64,000 nucleotides of DNA from Floridanema evergladense (lineage in GTDB: Bacteria > Cyanobacteriota > Cyanobacteriia > Cyanobacteriales > Aerosakkonemataceae). The first letter of the stretch is position 1. Every line of letters starts with the position of its first letter. A program made the translations under genes and the position numbers. Positions 1 to 10,086 of this stretch are shown here, one piece after another. The stretch is from assembly GCF_041929205.1 (NCBI RefSeq), contig NZ_JBHFNT010000194.1. The stretch is one strand, 5' to 3'. The notes under the pieces are model-generated. The model searched no databases. It saw nothing but the letters and a program-made list of their open reading frames with translations, and was not told where the DNA came from.

Positions 1-2
1 TC

Positions 3-20
3 GGCGATGGAACCATCGCC
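3..20. repeat. short perfect inverted repeat at left edge
   Basis: GGCGATGG (3-10) and CCATCGCC (13-20) form a perfect 8-bp stem with a 2-nt loop. No T-run follows, so terminator function is not supported. No gene was recognised in bases 1-126. Confidence 0.5.
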
Positions 21-126
21 ATCTCACTCTACGGGACTAAATGACAGAAATCTTTAAGCATTTTTACTCAGAGTATTAGTGCCAACTTACTTCTTCTGGC
101 TTTGGGACTCCGTGTGACAGTTTTGG

Positions 127-411
127 GTGCGGAATGTGGGTTTAATAGGTCAATTAAGCGACCCCCGCTATTTACAAAAAATCAGCGCTTTGTTTTATGA
201 ATTTGAAGAAACAGGAACAAATAAAACTTTAGGTTACAAAAACCCTAACGACTTACGCAAAAACTATCCTAAATTTTATTGGGGAGTAGTTTACCCATAT
301 ATTGAACCAGCTTTGGAATTTCTGGACGTAACTTTGGAAGGTAAACAAATTCTGGCGAATTTACATTCCAATGTATTTCGTATGGAACATTCTAAACAAA
401 AAGAAGTTTAG
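127..411 (+). CDS. hypothetical protein, 94 aa, possibly partial
   Basis: I do not recognise this protein. The frame opens with GTG at 127 only 12 bases after an in-frame stop (TGA at 115), and no clear ribosome binding site precedes it. The product is soluble-looking, with Tyr/Phe/Asn-rich stretches and no membrane segment. The absence of a good start and the mid-domain look of the first residues suggest that it could be the 3' remnant of a longer gene broken upstream. It is convergent with recR, 57 bp away. Confidence 0.45.
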   Translation: MRNVGLIGQLSDPRYLQKISALFYEFEETGTNKTLGYKNPNDLRKNYPKFYWGVVYPYIEPALEFLDVTLEGKQILANLHSNVFRMEHSKQKEV

Positions 412-468
412 CAAGTAATGGAATTTGGAGATTTTAAAAAATCCCCATAATTCCTCATGTTAATATTT

Positions 469-1065
469 CTAATCTATTTCTCTTCTGCCCTCCAAAGCCC
501 GGGCTAATGTTACTTCATCTGCATATTCTAAATCTCCACCTACTGGTAAACCAAAAGCGATTCGCGTTACTTTGGTGAAAGGTTTTAATAATTGACCCAC
601 ATAAAGAGTTGTTGTTTCACCTTCTACGCTAGGAGTAATTGCTAAAATTACTTCTTTCGGCTTTTGTTGACTCACTCTTCTCACTAATGGGGAAACATTT
701 AATTGTTCTGGGCCAATGCCATCCATTGGGGAAATTACACCGCCTAAAACGTGATATTTGCCGCTAAATTCTCGCGTTTTTTCTAAAGCAATCACATCGC
801 GAGAGTCGGCGACTACACAAATAGTATGGTTATCGCGGTTTGGGTTGCGGCAAATTTCGCAAGTTGGTTCGGCTGATAAGTGAAAACAAACGGAACATAA
901 ACCTACTTGCTGTTTAGCTTCGATTAAAGCTTGGGCAAGTGCTTGTACTTCGTCTTCGGAACGTTTCAAAATATGTAATGCAAGGCGTTGTGCTGTTTTG
1001 GGGCCAACTCCTGGTAAACGTTGTAATTGTTCGATTAAACGAGCTAAGGGGCGTGTGTATACCAT
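469..1065 (-). CDS. recR: recombination mediator protein RecR
   Basis: RecR works with RecF/RecO to load RecA at gapped or damaged DNA. The 198-aa length is normal for the family. An N-terminal helix-hairpin-helix region (LPGVGPKTA, residues 17-25) is followed by a four-cysteine zinc finger (Cys57, Cys60, Cys69, Cys72) and a Toprim domain from about residue 80 (VVADSRDV, GGVISPMDG). ATG start at 1065. It lies downstream of the MBOAT gene on the same strand, separated by a hairpin repeat, so co-transcription is possible but not shown. Confidence 0.97.
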   Translation of the reverse strand: MVYTRPLARLIEQLQRLPGVGPKTAQRLALHILKRSEDEVQALAQALIEAKQQVGLCSVCFHLSAEPTCEICRNPNRDNHTICVVADSRDVIALEKTREFSGKYHVLGGVISPMDGIGPEQLNVSPLVRRVSQQKPKEVILAITPSVEGETTTLYVGQLLKPFTKVTRIAFGLPVGGDLEYADEVTLARALEGRREID

Positions 1066-1075
1066 TTCCAGTTCT

Positions 1076-1115
1076 GAATGCTGAGTACTGAATCAGGACT
1101 TTCGACTCAGCATTC
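1076..1115. repeat. hairpin repeat between MBOAT gene and recR
   Basis: GAATGCTGAGT (1076-1086) pairs perfectly with ACTCAGCATTC (1105-1115) around an 18-nt loop. It has no T-run and looks like one of the dispersed cyanobacterial short repeats rather than a terminator. Confidence 0.6.
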
Positions 1116-1129
1116 AAATGCTAACAACT

Positions 1130-2647
1130 TTAGAAGTCGAAGTAGATGTAAGGTAAACCTTGTTTGGGGGCTAACATCCAAACTGCGTACAAACTCAGGG
1201 GTACTAACATGATTTTCAGAGGCCAGTTTAGTTGTAGCTTTAAGCCGCGATGTAGGGCAAATATTAATGCCATGATGCCGACTATTGCCCAAAGTAATAA
1301 AGCGATTTCTTCTCTTTGAAGTCCGATCGCTTCTAAGTATACCTTTTGAGCAAACTGAACGTCAGCTTTGTGTCCCCACAAATGAGTAAATACCCAACTA
1401 GCATCTTGTAAATTAGGTAAGCGAAAAAAGATCCAAGAAGTAAATACCATTAATTGAGTAATTGCCCAAGCTACCACTATTCCGGGAATTGTTTGCCACC
1501 ATTTTTTCAGGATAGCAATATTATCAGATAGAGTTTCTGTTAAGCGATGAACTACTAAAGCCATCCCGTGATATGCGCCCCAAGCGACAAAACCCCAAGC
1601 TGCACCATGCCATATTCCGGCAATTAACATGACTATTAATAAGTTGAAACAGGTGCGTCTTAAACCTTGTCGAGAACCGCCAAGGGGGAAGTAAAGATAA
1701 TTCCGCAACCAGTCTCCTAATGTAATGTGCCAACGTCGCCAAAATTCAGCAATACTAGTAGTGAAATAGGGGAAATCAAAGTTTGGCGGTAAGTTTAATC
1801 CCATTAACAAAGCTGTACCCAAGGCAATATCAACGTAACCACTAAAATCAAGGTACAGTTGTAATCCATAAGCAAAGGTTGCTAACCATAAATCTCCGCT
1901 TCCCGCACGTTCTAAGTTATCGAAACTGATTCCAACTAAAATCCCAATCCTATCTGCTATTAAGGCTTTTTTCACTGCTCCACAAGCGATTAACCAAAGT
2001 CCTTCTACTACTTGATTGGTGCTAGGAAATCGCAGGGTATTTAGTTGCGCTGCTAAGTGATGATAGCGGGTAATTGGCCCGGAAATTAGTTTAGGAAAAA
2101 ACAGTTTGTAGGCGGAAAATTTGAGGAAACTTCCGGTTGCTGGCGCACCCCGATAAACATCTACTAAATAGGCGATACATTCAAAACAGAAAAAGGAAAT
2201 TCCTAAAGGTGCAATTAGTTGTAGACTTACCCAAGTTGCTTGTTCTTTGATTGTTGGTAAGTTAAATAGGGTAGCGATCGAATTTAAAAAGAAAGGTATA
2301 TATTTAAAGCCAAACAGTAAAACTACATTCAAGAAAATCCCTAACCATAAAAAACGCAACCGTTTCTTATTCCAGTTTTCTTGAACTTTTTGCCATTCTT
2401 GATTACTTAATTGCCAATCTTTAGAATTTAATCTTAATAGCGATCGTTTACCTAAGATTAATCCCAAACGATAGTTAAAAAATGTCAGGGCAAAAAGTAG
2501 GGGAATGTAATAAATTTGTAGCGAAGCGTAGAAGATTACGCTTGCTAACAAAAGTATCCATAAGCGCAACCACTGAGCTTGAACTAACCAGTAAATTGCC
2601 AGGACAGCTATTAGGAATACGCCGTATAACAGGGAAACGAAAGTCAT
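1130..2647 (-). CDS. MBOAT family O-acyltransferase (AlgI/DltB-like)
   Basis: This is a multi-pass membrane O-acyltransferase of 505 aa that would move acetyl groups across or onto an extracellular polysaccharide. Family hallmarks are visible: the FWRRWHITLGDWLRNY block around residue 300 and the invariant active-site His in GIWHGAAWGF around residue 345, with about a dozen hydrophobic segments. The next gene upstream on the same strand is a DUF1574/SGNH-like protein 163 bp away, the usual AlgI plus AlgX/AlgJ-type pairing. Substrate cannot be told from sequence; a DltB-like teichoic acid role is unlikely in a cyanobacterium. Confidence 0.9.
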   Translation of the reverse strand: MTFVSLLYGVFLIAVLAIYWLVQAQWLRLWILLLASVIFYASLQIYYIPLLFALTFFNYRLGLILGKRSLLRLNSKDWQLSNQEWQKVQENWNKKRLRFLWLGIFLNVVLLFGFKYIPFFLNSIATLFNLPTIKEQATWVSLQLIAPLGISFFCFECIAYLVDVYRGAPATGSFLKFSAYKLFFPKLISGPITRYHHLAAQLNTLRFPSTNQVVEGLWLIACGAVKKALIADRIGILVGISFDNLERAGSGDLWLATFAYGLQLYLDFSGYVDIALGTALLMGLNLPPNFDFPYFTTSIAEFWRRWHITLGDWLRNYLYFPLGGSRQGLRRTCFNLLIVMLIAGIWHGAAWGFVAWGAYHGMALVVHRLTETLSDNIAILKKWWQTIPGIVVAWAITQLMVFTSWIFFRLPNLQDASWVFTHLWGHKADVQFAQKVYLEAIGLQREEIALLLWAIVGIMALIFALHRGLKLQLNWPLKIMLVPLSLYAVWMLAPKQGLPYIYFDF

Positions 2648-2657
2648 TCTTGGTAGT

Positions 2658-2805
2658 TGGTAGGGGACTGGGGACTGGGGATTGGGGATTGGGGACTGGG
2701 GACTGGGGACTAGGGATTGAGGAGGTGGATCAATAAGTTTTAAGTTTTGAGTTATCAGTTTTTAACTTAAAACTTAAAACTTAAAACTCATAACTCATAA
2801 TTATT
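2658..2805. repeat. heptanucleotide tandem repeats (STRR type), G-rich then A/T-rich
   Basis: About eight units of GGGGACT/GGGGATT (2672-2722) are followed by AAGTTTTAAGTTTTGAG and its inverted counterpart built of AACTTAA units (2737-2800). The second part can fold back on itself. Such short tandemly repeated repetitive sequences are typical of filamentous cyanobacterial intergenic DNA. Confidence 0.8.
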
Positions 2806-2810
2806 ACTCC

Positions 2811-5800
2811 CTATTTCCCGACTTCCCCACTGTTTTTGGGCCAAGGAATCAAGGGATCTTGTGCTAGTCTTTTGGCTACAGCAGCAGCACCGTAGCGGTT
2901 TAGGTGACTGGGGTCGGAGAAGTATTCGTTTTTATTAGACCATAATTGATTCCAGTTGCGGAATGTGAATCCTTTTCTTAAGGAAAGGCGCAACATATAC
3001 ATTTCAAATTCTTTTTCGTATTGTCGCCTATGGGTATCTAGGTATTCTTGGGTTAGGGGTAAATTAATGAAAACTAAGGGAATTTGCAGGGATTGAGTAT
3101 ACTGAACTAAAGATTCTAAGGCAGCGTTTTGTGGCCCTCCTAAATAGAAATCTTTGTAGTCAGTGTCATAATCACCTTTGACTTTGGCGTGTTTTTCGTA
3201 GTATTTATCGGGATCGAAGCGAATAGAAAGTGGTAAGAAACCATCCCAATCGATCGAACGTTCTTCTATTTCTTCATCGCTCGATCGCACTTTTCCCGGT
3301 TTTTCTGGTTCGCCAAAAGTATTAGCAAACCAATTGCGTAATCTTTGGTTTAAGCGATCGCGTTCTTCATAACTTGCCGACATCGCACCCAATTTTTCGT
3401 TTAACAAATTATCTACATCTTGGGCTTTAATTTCCCCAATATTTTCTGCTAATTCGGGAACAATGGGTGGGATTTCTTGCTGTTTCTCTGGCGTTGGATT
3501 AGGTTGAATTTTCGGCTTATTAAATGTCCCTGCTGCAACTTCTTTGTAACCTTGAGATGCCGCTAATTTACTATAAGTTAAATCAAACCTACCGCTATTT
3601 ACAGCCCGCGAACCATCTGCCCAAATAATCAATTTTGGCATTTGTTTTGGGGTGAGAATGCGGCGAATTAATAGGTCGGCAATTTGAGCCGTTCCGCCAT
3701 TAATTCCGAAGTTGAAAATTTTAACTTTGCCGTAACCTTGGTCTGCTAAAGATTGTTGCAAAATTGTCGGGTCGATACCACGCATCGCCCGAGAACTACC
3801 GACAATCAATATATCAGGTGGGCCTTGTTTTGCCACTTGTTGTTTGTAAATTGCCAGCTTTTCATCGAACTGAACGTTGTCAAAACTGGGAAAATCTGAC
3901 TGTTTAATTTTCAAGCTGGCATTTTTTCCAGTCGGGTCTACTTTTACTTCCGTATTTCCTGGTTTGGTAAATCCTGTAGTATCAAAAATATTTTCTGGTT
4001 GGCGGCGTTTTCGGTTGCGCGATTTCTTGTTTTGGGTGGGATTTTCCTGAGTTAATTCTGTGTTTGCTGCTGCTTGCTGTTCGGGGGTGAGATTTTCATA
4101 TTTTTCCCGGAAAGCGGCATTATTTAACACTGTAGAAGTTGGTTGGGGATTGTCGGGAATTTTTAGTACGCTACCGACAATTAAATCAATGCTTAAAGCT
4201 AACATAATTCCCAAAGCGCCCCAAACCAAGGCTACTTTTGCGCCGCTGTAATTGGCATTTCCTGGTAAAGCTAGGAATTTTTGGGTTGTTTCGCTGGGGG
4301 TGCAAATTTGCGATCGCGTCAACCCCGCATAGCAAGATTGCCCAAATTTATTAACCCCCTGCTGAATTTTTCCGACTTGCGTTTCTAGCCAGCCCGGTGG
4401 TAAATCTTCTGTATCGGGAACTGCGCTTTTTAAACTAGAGTCGGCTAATTCTGAGTCAATTTTTTCCGTGTCATCGCTAGTGGGGAATTCTGGGGTACTT
4501 TCGGGAACTACAACCCCCCGGTCTGTAAAATCTCTTCCGTAAGTCCAACTTGGTTGTTTTTCTCCTGAACGCCGACCGTAAACTCTTACCCCAGCAATGC
4601 CCGGAATTTGCAATTCGCTGATAAACTGCACGACGGGGGAAGCTACTTGCTGTTGCAAGGGACAAATTAGCGCATCAGTCATCACATAGAGTAAATCTTT
4701 GCGCCGCCGCACTTGAATGCGAACGCCACCTGTCGCTAACCGCGAATCAATATCAGTATTTAATAATTGCCCTAACAAAAATTCCAAAGCTTCTTCATCG
4801 CCATTCCCCGCTAGGGACAAAGTAGACTGGGCTAATTGGGGATGATTGTTCCCTGGTAAATCTAACCATTCTACCCAAATGGGCGTTTCGTTTAAATGTT
4901 CGTGACCGTAAATAATTGCTGCTTTCAGCCCTTGGGGAGCCAAGCTTCGTAAAATTGGGGTGAGAATAGCGATCGCCTTATGCTTATTTGGCACCACATC
5001 CGGGCGAACATGGTAATTTCCCCGATGTAATTGTTTAATTCTTTCCCAATTCGGCGTAGTGCAGGAAATATGTAGCGTTGACTCCTTAATCACTACCGAA
5101 ATTTCCATGCCATAATTTTGGGGACGATTCAGCAAGCGTTCGATCGCTACCTCATCTCCCCACTGTGCCCACTCCCGCAACATCTCGTCTGGAAGGGTCA
5201 AATCCACCCGCAGCATCCAATCAGCAGACTCTTCCCCCGTCACCTGACTCAAAATCACTGCATCTTGGAAACCTGCCAAATTTAACTCCCGTAATTGTTG
5301 CGCTACGGGTGCAGCTAACAAAGATGGGTCTGGACTGTAAGCACTTTCACAAAATACCCATAATCGCTGCTTCGGTGCAGCTAAATCTTGACTGCGGAAA
5401 GAATTTTCTCGCTGTCTGCTTTTTGTCTTCACTGGCAAGATTTTGGCGACTACTTTCACCGTCACTCCCAAGTGACTCAGTAGCTCAGTTAGACAACGAG
5501 CGATCGCTTCTGGATTACCCTGACGCGCTCGCTCCCACCACTCACCATCACCAATCTCAACCACCTGAGCAGAAGAGACAATTTCTGCTGTCCCCTCACT
5601 GTTTGATTTCATTGCTACTGTTGGATCTACTCCAGAATGGGTTACTGGCGTAACCAACTGTTGAATATCTAGTTGTTCTGTCCAACTGGGTCGTTTTTCA
5701 CCCAACACCCGACCGTAAAGAAATACTCGGTTAATTGCCAGATGTTCACCACCCAACAAGTCCTCTAGTTTAGAGCTTCCCAGAGCTTGTATCACTCGCT

Positions 5801-6059
5801 CCGTTGCTTTTTGCTTGTTGGGACAATCTTGACCTTCCCAGAGAATATGCAGAGTATTCTCCCTGACCCGGACTCGTACCTGCATCCCCGCAAGCACTAG
5901 CTGTCTTTCAACCCACTGAGTCAGGTTGATTGGGTCGGATGTAATTTGGCGTTGCTCTATGTTCAACATGAGGGCGCTTAATAAGGACTGAGTAAGAAAC
6001 TGAGGTCTAATCAGGCAGAAGGCAGCAAGGATAGAAGCTATGTACAGCAGCCTCTTCAC
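2811..6059 (-). CDS. DUF1574 family protein with SGNH-hydrolase-like C-terminal domain
   Basis: A 1,082-aa membrane-anchored protein. The N terminus has a hydrophobic segment (residues 4-30). Residues ~45-530 contain four diverged copies of a ~100-aa unit, each ending in a pattern like PSW-x3-LD (for example PSWTEQLDI, IWVEWLDL, PSWTYGRDF). A transmembrane helix lies near residues 610-635. A C-terminal SGNH-like domain carries the GSSRAMRG nucleophile block (about residue 750) and a DPSH acid/His block (about residue 1050). By analogy with AlgX/AlgJ it probably transfers or removes acetyl groups on exopolysaccharide with the neighbouring MBOAT protein. The repeat region is unassigned; it may bind polysaccharide or partners. 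Confidence 0.85.
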   Translation of the reverse strand: MKRLLYIASILAAFCLIRPQFLTQSLLSALMLNIEQRQITSDPINLTQWVERQLVLAGMQVRVRVRENTLHILWEGQDCPNKQKATERVIQALGSSKLEDLLGGEHLAINRVFLYGRVLGEKRPSWTEQLDIQQLVTPVTHSGVDPTVAMKSNSEGTAEIVSSAQVVEIGDGEWWERARQGNPEAIARCLTELLSHLGVTVKVVAKILPVKTKSRQRENSFRSQDLAAPKQRLWVFCESAYSPDPSLLAAPVAQQLRELNLAGFQDAVILSQVTGEESADWMLRVDLTLPDEMLREWAQWGDEVAIERLLNRPQNYGMEISVVIKESTLHISCTTPNWERIKQLHRGNYHVRPDVVPNKHKAIAILTPILRSLAPQGLKAAIIYGHEHLNETPIWVEWLDLPGNNHPQLAQSTLSLAGNGDEEALEFLLGQLLNTDIDSRLATGGVRIQVRRRKDLLYVMTDALICPLQQQVASPVVQFISELQIPGIAGVRVYGRRSGEKQPSWTYGRDFTDRGVVVPESTPEFPTSDDTEKIDSELADSSLKSAVPDTEDLPPGWLETQVGKIQQGVNKFGQSCYAGLTRSQICTPSETTQKFLALPGNANYSGAKVALVWGALGIMLALSIDLIVGSVLKIPDNPQPTSTVLNNAAFREKYENLTPEQQAAANTELTQENPTQNKKSRNRKRRQPENIFDTTGFTKPGNTEVKVDPTGKNASLKIKQSDFPSFDNVQFDEKLAIYKQQVAKQGPPDILIVGSSRAMRGIDPTILQQSLADQGYGKVKIFNFGINGGTAQIADLLIRRILTPKQMPKLIIWADGSRAVNSGRFDLTYSKLAASQGYKEVAAGTFNKPKIQPNPTPEKQQEIPPIVPELAENIGEIKAQDVDNLLNEKLGAMSASYEERDRLNQRLRNWFANTFGEPEKPGKVRSSDEEIEERSIDWDGFLPLSIRFDPDKYYEKHAKVKGDYDTDYKDFYLGGPQNAALESLVQYTQSLQIPLVFINLPLTQEYLDTHRRQYEKEFEMYMLRLSLRKGFTFRNWNQLWSNKNEYFSDPSHLNRYGAAAVAKRLAQDPLIPWPKNSGEVGK

Positions 6060-6461
6060 TTGTTTTTAACTTTATAGTTATTTTTGCCTTACTGCGTTAG
6101 TTTTCTGAATACTGACCCTGGTTCTTGCTAAATCAAATTACGAGTGGCATTATATCCTGCTCTGGTCAAAATACAATCATTACGATCGCGATTTTTGCAT
6201 CTTTAGAGCCGACATAAACCGTTTGAGCAAATCTATCCCACAATATTAAACAACAGGTAGCGCAGCTTTGCAGAAAAGATTGAGTAGGTAAAAGGTGAAG
6301 CTAAAAACCTTTTCGCCTCAGAGCCTTCTGTACCCTACCTTCTGTTTGCAGTTGTGGCTCTAATCTAATTCGGAAAAAAGTAATCAATTTTACAGTTTTT
6401 TCCGAACAGAGATCTAGACAAGAAATACTGCTTGATTTAGTTATACTAATCGAGGTAGATT
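6060..6461. other. intergenic region with degenerate CCTTCTG-type repeats
   Basis: These 402 bases separate the divergent DUF1574 gene and the small ORF at 6462. I see no convincing ORF. Bases 6285-6350 hold loosely inverted pieces (GTAGGTAAAAGG against CCTACCTTCTG) of a short-repeat family that recurs near 6840-6905. Promoters for both flanking genes must lie here but I cannot place them with confidence. Confidence 0.5.
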
Positions 6462-6695
6462 ATGAACTCTGATAGCATCAACCAGCCAGAAACACCAAGA
6501 TCCCAAGCCCCAGAAGTAAGCTTTCCTATAGAAATAATTGTCAGCTTGGCTACAGGTCCTTTACTTCTAGGTGTATTATGTGGAAAGGCTTCACTAAAGT
6601 TTCTCCAAGCAATAGGGGAAGCAAGCGAAGAAGTATTTCGCGGCGATCGCTTGCCAGTGCTGCAATTTCCCAAAGTTGAATCTCAAGGAGATTAA
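6462..6695 (+). CDS. small conserved-looking membrane-associated protein, 77 aa
   Basis: I do not recognise a named family. The N-terminal 20 residues are polar and Pro/Ser-rich; residues ~22-45 form a hydrophobic segment (IEIIVSLATGPLLLGVLCG) that could span or bind a membrane; the remainder is an amphipathic helix. ATG start with GAGGTAG just upstream at 6451. The reverse-strand frame here is probably a shadow. It stands alone upstream of ppc, separated by 305 bp. Confidence 0.6.
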   Translation: MNSDSINQPETPRSQAPEVSFPIEIIVSLATGPLLLGVLCGKASLKFLQAIGEASEEVFRGDRLPVLQFPKVESQGD

Positions 6696-7000
6696 AACTG
6701 GTGTCATGAGGGCAAAAATCTATATGATTCCCTCATCCTGACTACTAAATATCTAACGCGAATTCCCAAACTTAAAAGAATAACACAATTGTAGAAAAGA
6801 TTTTCGAGGGCAACAAAGCAGAAATAACTTTGTTAGTGGAAAAAAGGTAAAAGCTGAACAGAAAAGTCTTCTTTCCTTCTGCTTGGGAGCCTTCTGCCTT
6901 CTTTTACTGGACAGGCTAGATCGGTTGAATCTGACACTAATCTAGCCTACAAAGTCTCGTAAAATTTGTTGGTTATTATTGCTTGGATAGAACAACACCT
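6696..7000. other. ppc upstream region
   Basis: No gene is seen in these 305 bases. Bases ~6838-6910 hold another copy of the loosely inverted repeat built from GGTAAAAG and CCTTCTGCC units. The ppc promoter is expected downstream of it but no clear -35/-10 pair was identified. Confidence 0.4.
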
Positions 7001-10000
7001 ATGAGTCCTACACTTCAATCCGATCAGGCAGTTCATCTTGCTTCCCCATCAGACCTATTTTTGCGGCATCGCCTTAAAGTTGTCGAGGACTTATGGGAGC
7101 ACGTTCTCCGCACAGAATGCGGTCAGGAACTAGTGGACTTGTGTAATTATTTGCGATCGCTATGTTCCCCAGAAGGACAAGCAACTGGTGACACCCTTCA
7201 AGAAGAAGAAGTTTTTCGCATCATTCAAAATTTAGAAATCAATGATGCCATCCGTGCGGCGCGTGCTTTTGCCCTTTATTTCCAACTAATTAACATTGTC
7301 GAACAACACTACGACCAAAGAGCACAACAACAAGCTTTACGCATGGCGTTTAAGCAAGAAGTTCCCGACCCCGCACTGCAAGCATTCACGAAATTAGATG
7401 CAGAATCTAAAGAAAGCATTCCCGGAACAGATTCGTTAGAAAAAAGTTGGCAAGCAGCAAATTGGTCGCGCAAGGAAAAGGGAACTTTTCAATGGTTGTT
7501 TCCTTACTTGCGGAAGTTAAATATGCCACCGCAAGCTGTGCAAAAATTAATCGAGAACTTGGACATTCGGTTAGTATTTACTGCTCACCCGACAGAAATT
7601 GTCCGGCATACAATTAGAGACAAACAGCGCCACATTGCCAAGATTCTCAAAGAAATTGATGAAATAGAAGAAGGAAGTACGCTGATTGAAGAAGCGGAAA
7701 ATTCTTGGGAAGGTAAGTTACTCAAAGAAGAGTTAACGGAAGAAATTCGCTTGTGGTGGCGCACTGATGAATTGCATCAGTTTAAACCTTCGGTTTTGGA
7801 TGAAGTTGATTATACTTTGCATTACTTCCAAGAAGTTTTATTTGAAGCAATTCCCCAACTTTATCACAGGTTAGAAAATGGTCTAAAAAGTGTATGGCGA
7901 GAACTACGTCCTCCCAGACATAATTTTTGTAAGTTTGGTTCTTGGGTAGGGTCAGATAGAGATGGTAATCCCTTTGTGACACCCGCAGTTACTTGGCAAA
8001 CAGCTTGTTACCAGCGGCATTTAGTTTTGGAAAAATATATTGCTTCTGTAGATAGATTAATCAATCGTTTAAGTTTGTCGTTGCACTGGTGCGATGTTTT
8101 GCCAGAGTTGTTAGAATCTTTGGAACAAAATCGGTTGCAAATGCCGGATGTTTATGAGGAGTTGTCGATTCGCTATCGCCAAGAACCTTATCGGCTTAAG
8201 TTATCTTATGTGAAGAAGCGGTTGGAGTATACGCGCGATCGCAATTGGCGACTATACAAAGGTGAAGCTTTACAACTAGAAGCTTTGCCACAAAAACTGC
8301 AAACTCCAATTTATAAAACAGCCGAAGAATTTTTAGCTCAATTGCGATTAATTCAGCGAAATTTACAAGAAACAGGTTTAATTTGCCGCGACTTAGAAAA
8401 CTTGATTTGTCAGGTAGAAGTTTACGGATTTTGTTTAGCATCTTTAGACGTTCGCCAAGAAAGTACCAGGCATTCAGATGCCATCAATGAAATAGTGGAT
8501 TACTTACAGGTACTCCCTTGTCAATATAATGACTTAGAGGAAGACGAAAAAATCAAATGGTTAGTTTCGGAACTGCAAACTAGAAGACCTTTAGTTGCTA
8601 ACGAATTAGCCTTTAGTCCTCAAACTTGCGAAACAATAGAAACCTTGCGCGTGGTAAGGCAAATGCAGCGAGAATTTGGCGAAGATATTTGCCAAACTTA
8701 TATTATTAGCATGAGCCATGATGTTAGCGATGTGTTGGAAGTGCTACTGTTAGCTAAAGAAGCCGGACTTTACGATCCATCCACAGGTGAAGGAACTCTA
8801 CAAATAGTACCACTATTTGAAACTGTGGAAGATTTGAAAAAAGCTCCTTCAATCATGCAAACTTTGTTTGAGTTGCCATTTTATCGCGCTTTACTAGCAG
8901 GTGGTTATCAGAAGTACGAAGCAGAAAACAGAAAAGAAATTGGTAATAATGTTACCGCTTTGAGTTCCTTACCTTCTTCATTACAAGAAGTAATGTTGGG
9001 TTATTCTGATAGCAATAAAGATTCTGGTTTCTTAAGTAGTAACTGGGAAATTCACAAAGCACAAAAAGCTTTAGAAGCGATCGCCTGTAGATACGGCGTT
9101 TCCCTCCGCATTTTTCACGGCAGAGGCGGTTCTGTGGGACGTGGTGGCGGCCCTTCCTACGAAGCAATTCTAGCTCAACCAGGACACACAATCAACGGCA
9201 GAATTAAAATTACCGAACAAGGCGAAGTCCTAGCCTCCAAATATTCATGGCCGGAATTAGCTTTGTATAATTTAGAAACAGTCACCACAGCCGTAATTCA
9301 AGCCAGTTTGCTCAGAACCGGGTTCGATAATATAGAACCTTGGAACGAGATCATGGAAGAGTTGTCTACTAAATCTCGCGAACATTATCGCGCTTTGATT
9401 TACGAACAACCAGACTTTGTTGATTTCTTCATGCAAGTAACGCCGATCGAAGAAATTAGCCAATTACAAATTAGTTCTCGTCCCGCTAGAAGAAAAACCG
9501 GGAAAAAAGATTTAAGCACATTAAGAGCAATTCCTTGGGTATTTAGTTGGACACAAAGCCGCTTTTTATTACCAGCTTGGTACGGCGTAGGGACAGCACT
9601 CAATCAATTTTTACAAGAAGACCCCCAAGAAAATCTCAAGTTGTTACGCTACTTCTACTACAAATGGCCCTTCTTCAAAGTAGTAATTTCTAAAGTAGAA
9701 ATGACTTTATCAAAAGTCGATTTACAAATTGCTCATTACTACATGAAAGAATTGTCCGTACCAGAGGATTTACCTAGATTTGAAAAGTTGTTTGCTCAAA
9801 TCGCTGATGAATATCATTTGACTCGCGAGCTAGTGTTAAATATCACCGATCATAAACGGTTGTTAGATGGCGATCCTGACTTACAGCGATCGGTCCAAAT
9901 CCGCAACGGTAACATCGTACCTCTAGGATTTCTACAAGTTTCCCTATTAAAACGCCTGCGTCACAGCAAATCACAAAGCCTCACCGGAGTAATAGACTCC

Positions 10001-10081
10001 CGCCACAGTCGCGGCGAACTACTGCGAGGTGCATTATTAACCATTAACGGCATTGCAGCCGGAATGAGAAACACAGGCTGA
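7001..10081 (+). CDS. ppc: phosphoenolpyruvate carboxylase
   Basis: It fixes bicarbonate onto PEP to make oxaloacetate, the main anaplerotic route in cyanobacteria. The product of 1,026 aa has the two PEPC signatures: the catalytic-His block VFTAHPTEI near residue 193 and the glycine-rich GRGGSVGRGGGP loop near residue 707, and it ends in the expected NTG. The frame extends upstream to a TTG at 6983, but the ATG at 7001 begins the typical MSPTLQSDQ N terminus and is preferred. Monocistronic, followed by a stem-loop. Confidence 0.98.
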   Translation: MSPTLQSDQAVHLASPSDLFLRHRLKVVEDLWEHVLRTECGQELVDLCNYLRSLCSPEGQATGDTLQEEEVFRIIQNLEINDAIRAARAFALYFQLINIVEQHYDQRAQQQALRMAFKQEVPDPALQAFTKLDAESKESIPGTDSLEKSWQAANWSRKEKGTFQWLFPYLRKLNMPPQAVQKLIENLDIRLVFTAHPTEIVRHTIRDKQRHIAKILKEIDEIEEGSTLIEEAENSWEGKLLKEELTEEIRLWWRTDELHQFKPSVLDEVDYTLHYFQEVLFEAIPQLYHRLENGLKSVWRELRPPRHNFCKFGSWVGSDRDGNPFVTPAVTWQTACYQRHLVLEKYIASVDRLINRLSLSLHWCDVLPELLESLEQNRLQMPDVYEELSIRYRQEPYRLKLSYVKKRLEYTRDRNWRLYKGEALQLEALPQKLQTPIYKTAEEFLAQLRLIQRNLQETGLICRDLENLICQVEVYGFCLASLDVRQESTRHSDAINEIVDYLQVLPCQYNDLEEDEKIKWLVSELQTRRPLVANELAFSPQTCETIETLRVVRQMQREFGEDICQTYIISMSHDVSDVLEVLLLAKEAGLYDPSTGEGTLQIVPLFETVEDLKKAPSIMQTLFELPFYRALLAGGYQKYEAENRKEIGNNVTALSSLPSSLQEVMLGYSDSNKDSGFLSSNWEIHKAQKALEAIACRYGVSLRIFHGRGGSVGRGGGPSYEAILAQPGHTINGRIKITEQGEVLASKYSWPELALYNLETVTTAVIQASLLRTGFDNIEPWNEIMEELSTKSREHYRALIYEQPDFVDFFMQVTPIEEISQLQISSRPARRKTGKKDLSTLRAIPWVFSWTQSRFLLPAWYGVGTALNQFLQEDPQENLKLLRYFYYKWPFFKVVISKVEMTLSKVDLQIAHYYMKELSVPEDLPRFEKLFAQIADEYHLTRELVLNITDHKRLLDGDPDLQRSVQIRNGNIVPLGFLQVSLLKRLRHSKSQSLTGVIDSRHSRGELLRGALLTINGIAAGMRNTG

Positions 10082-10086
10082 TCGAC

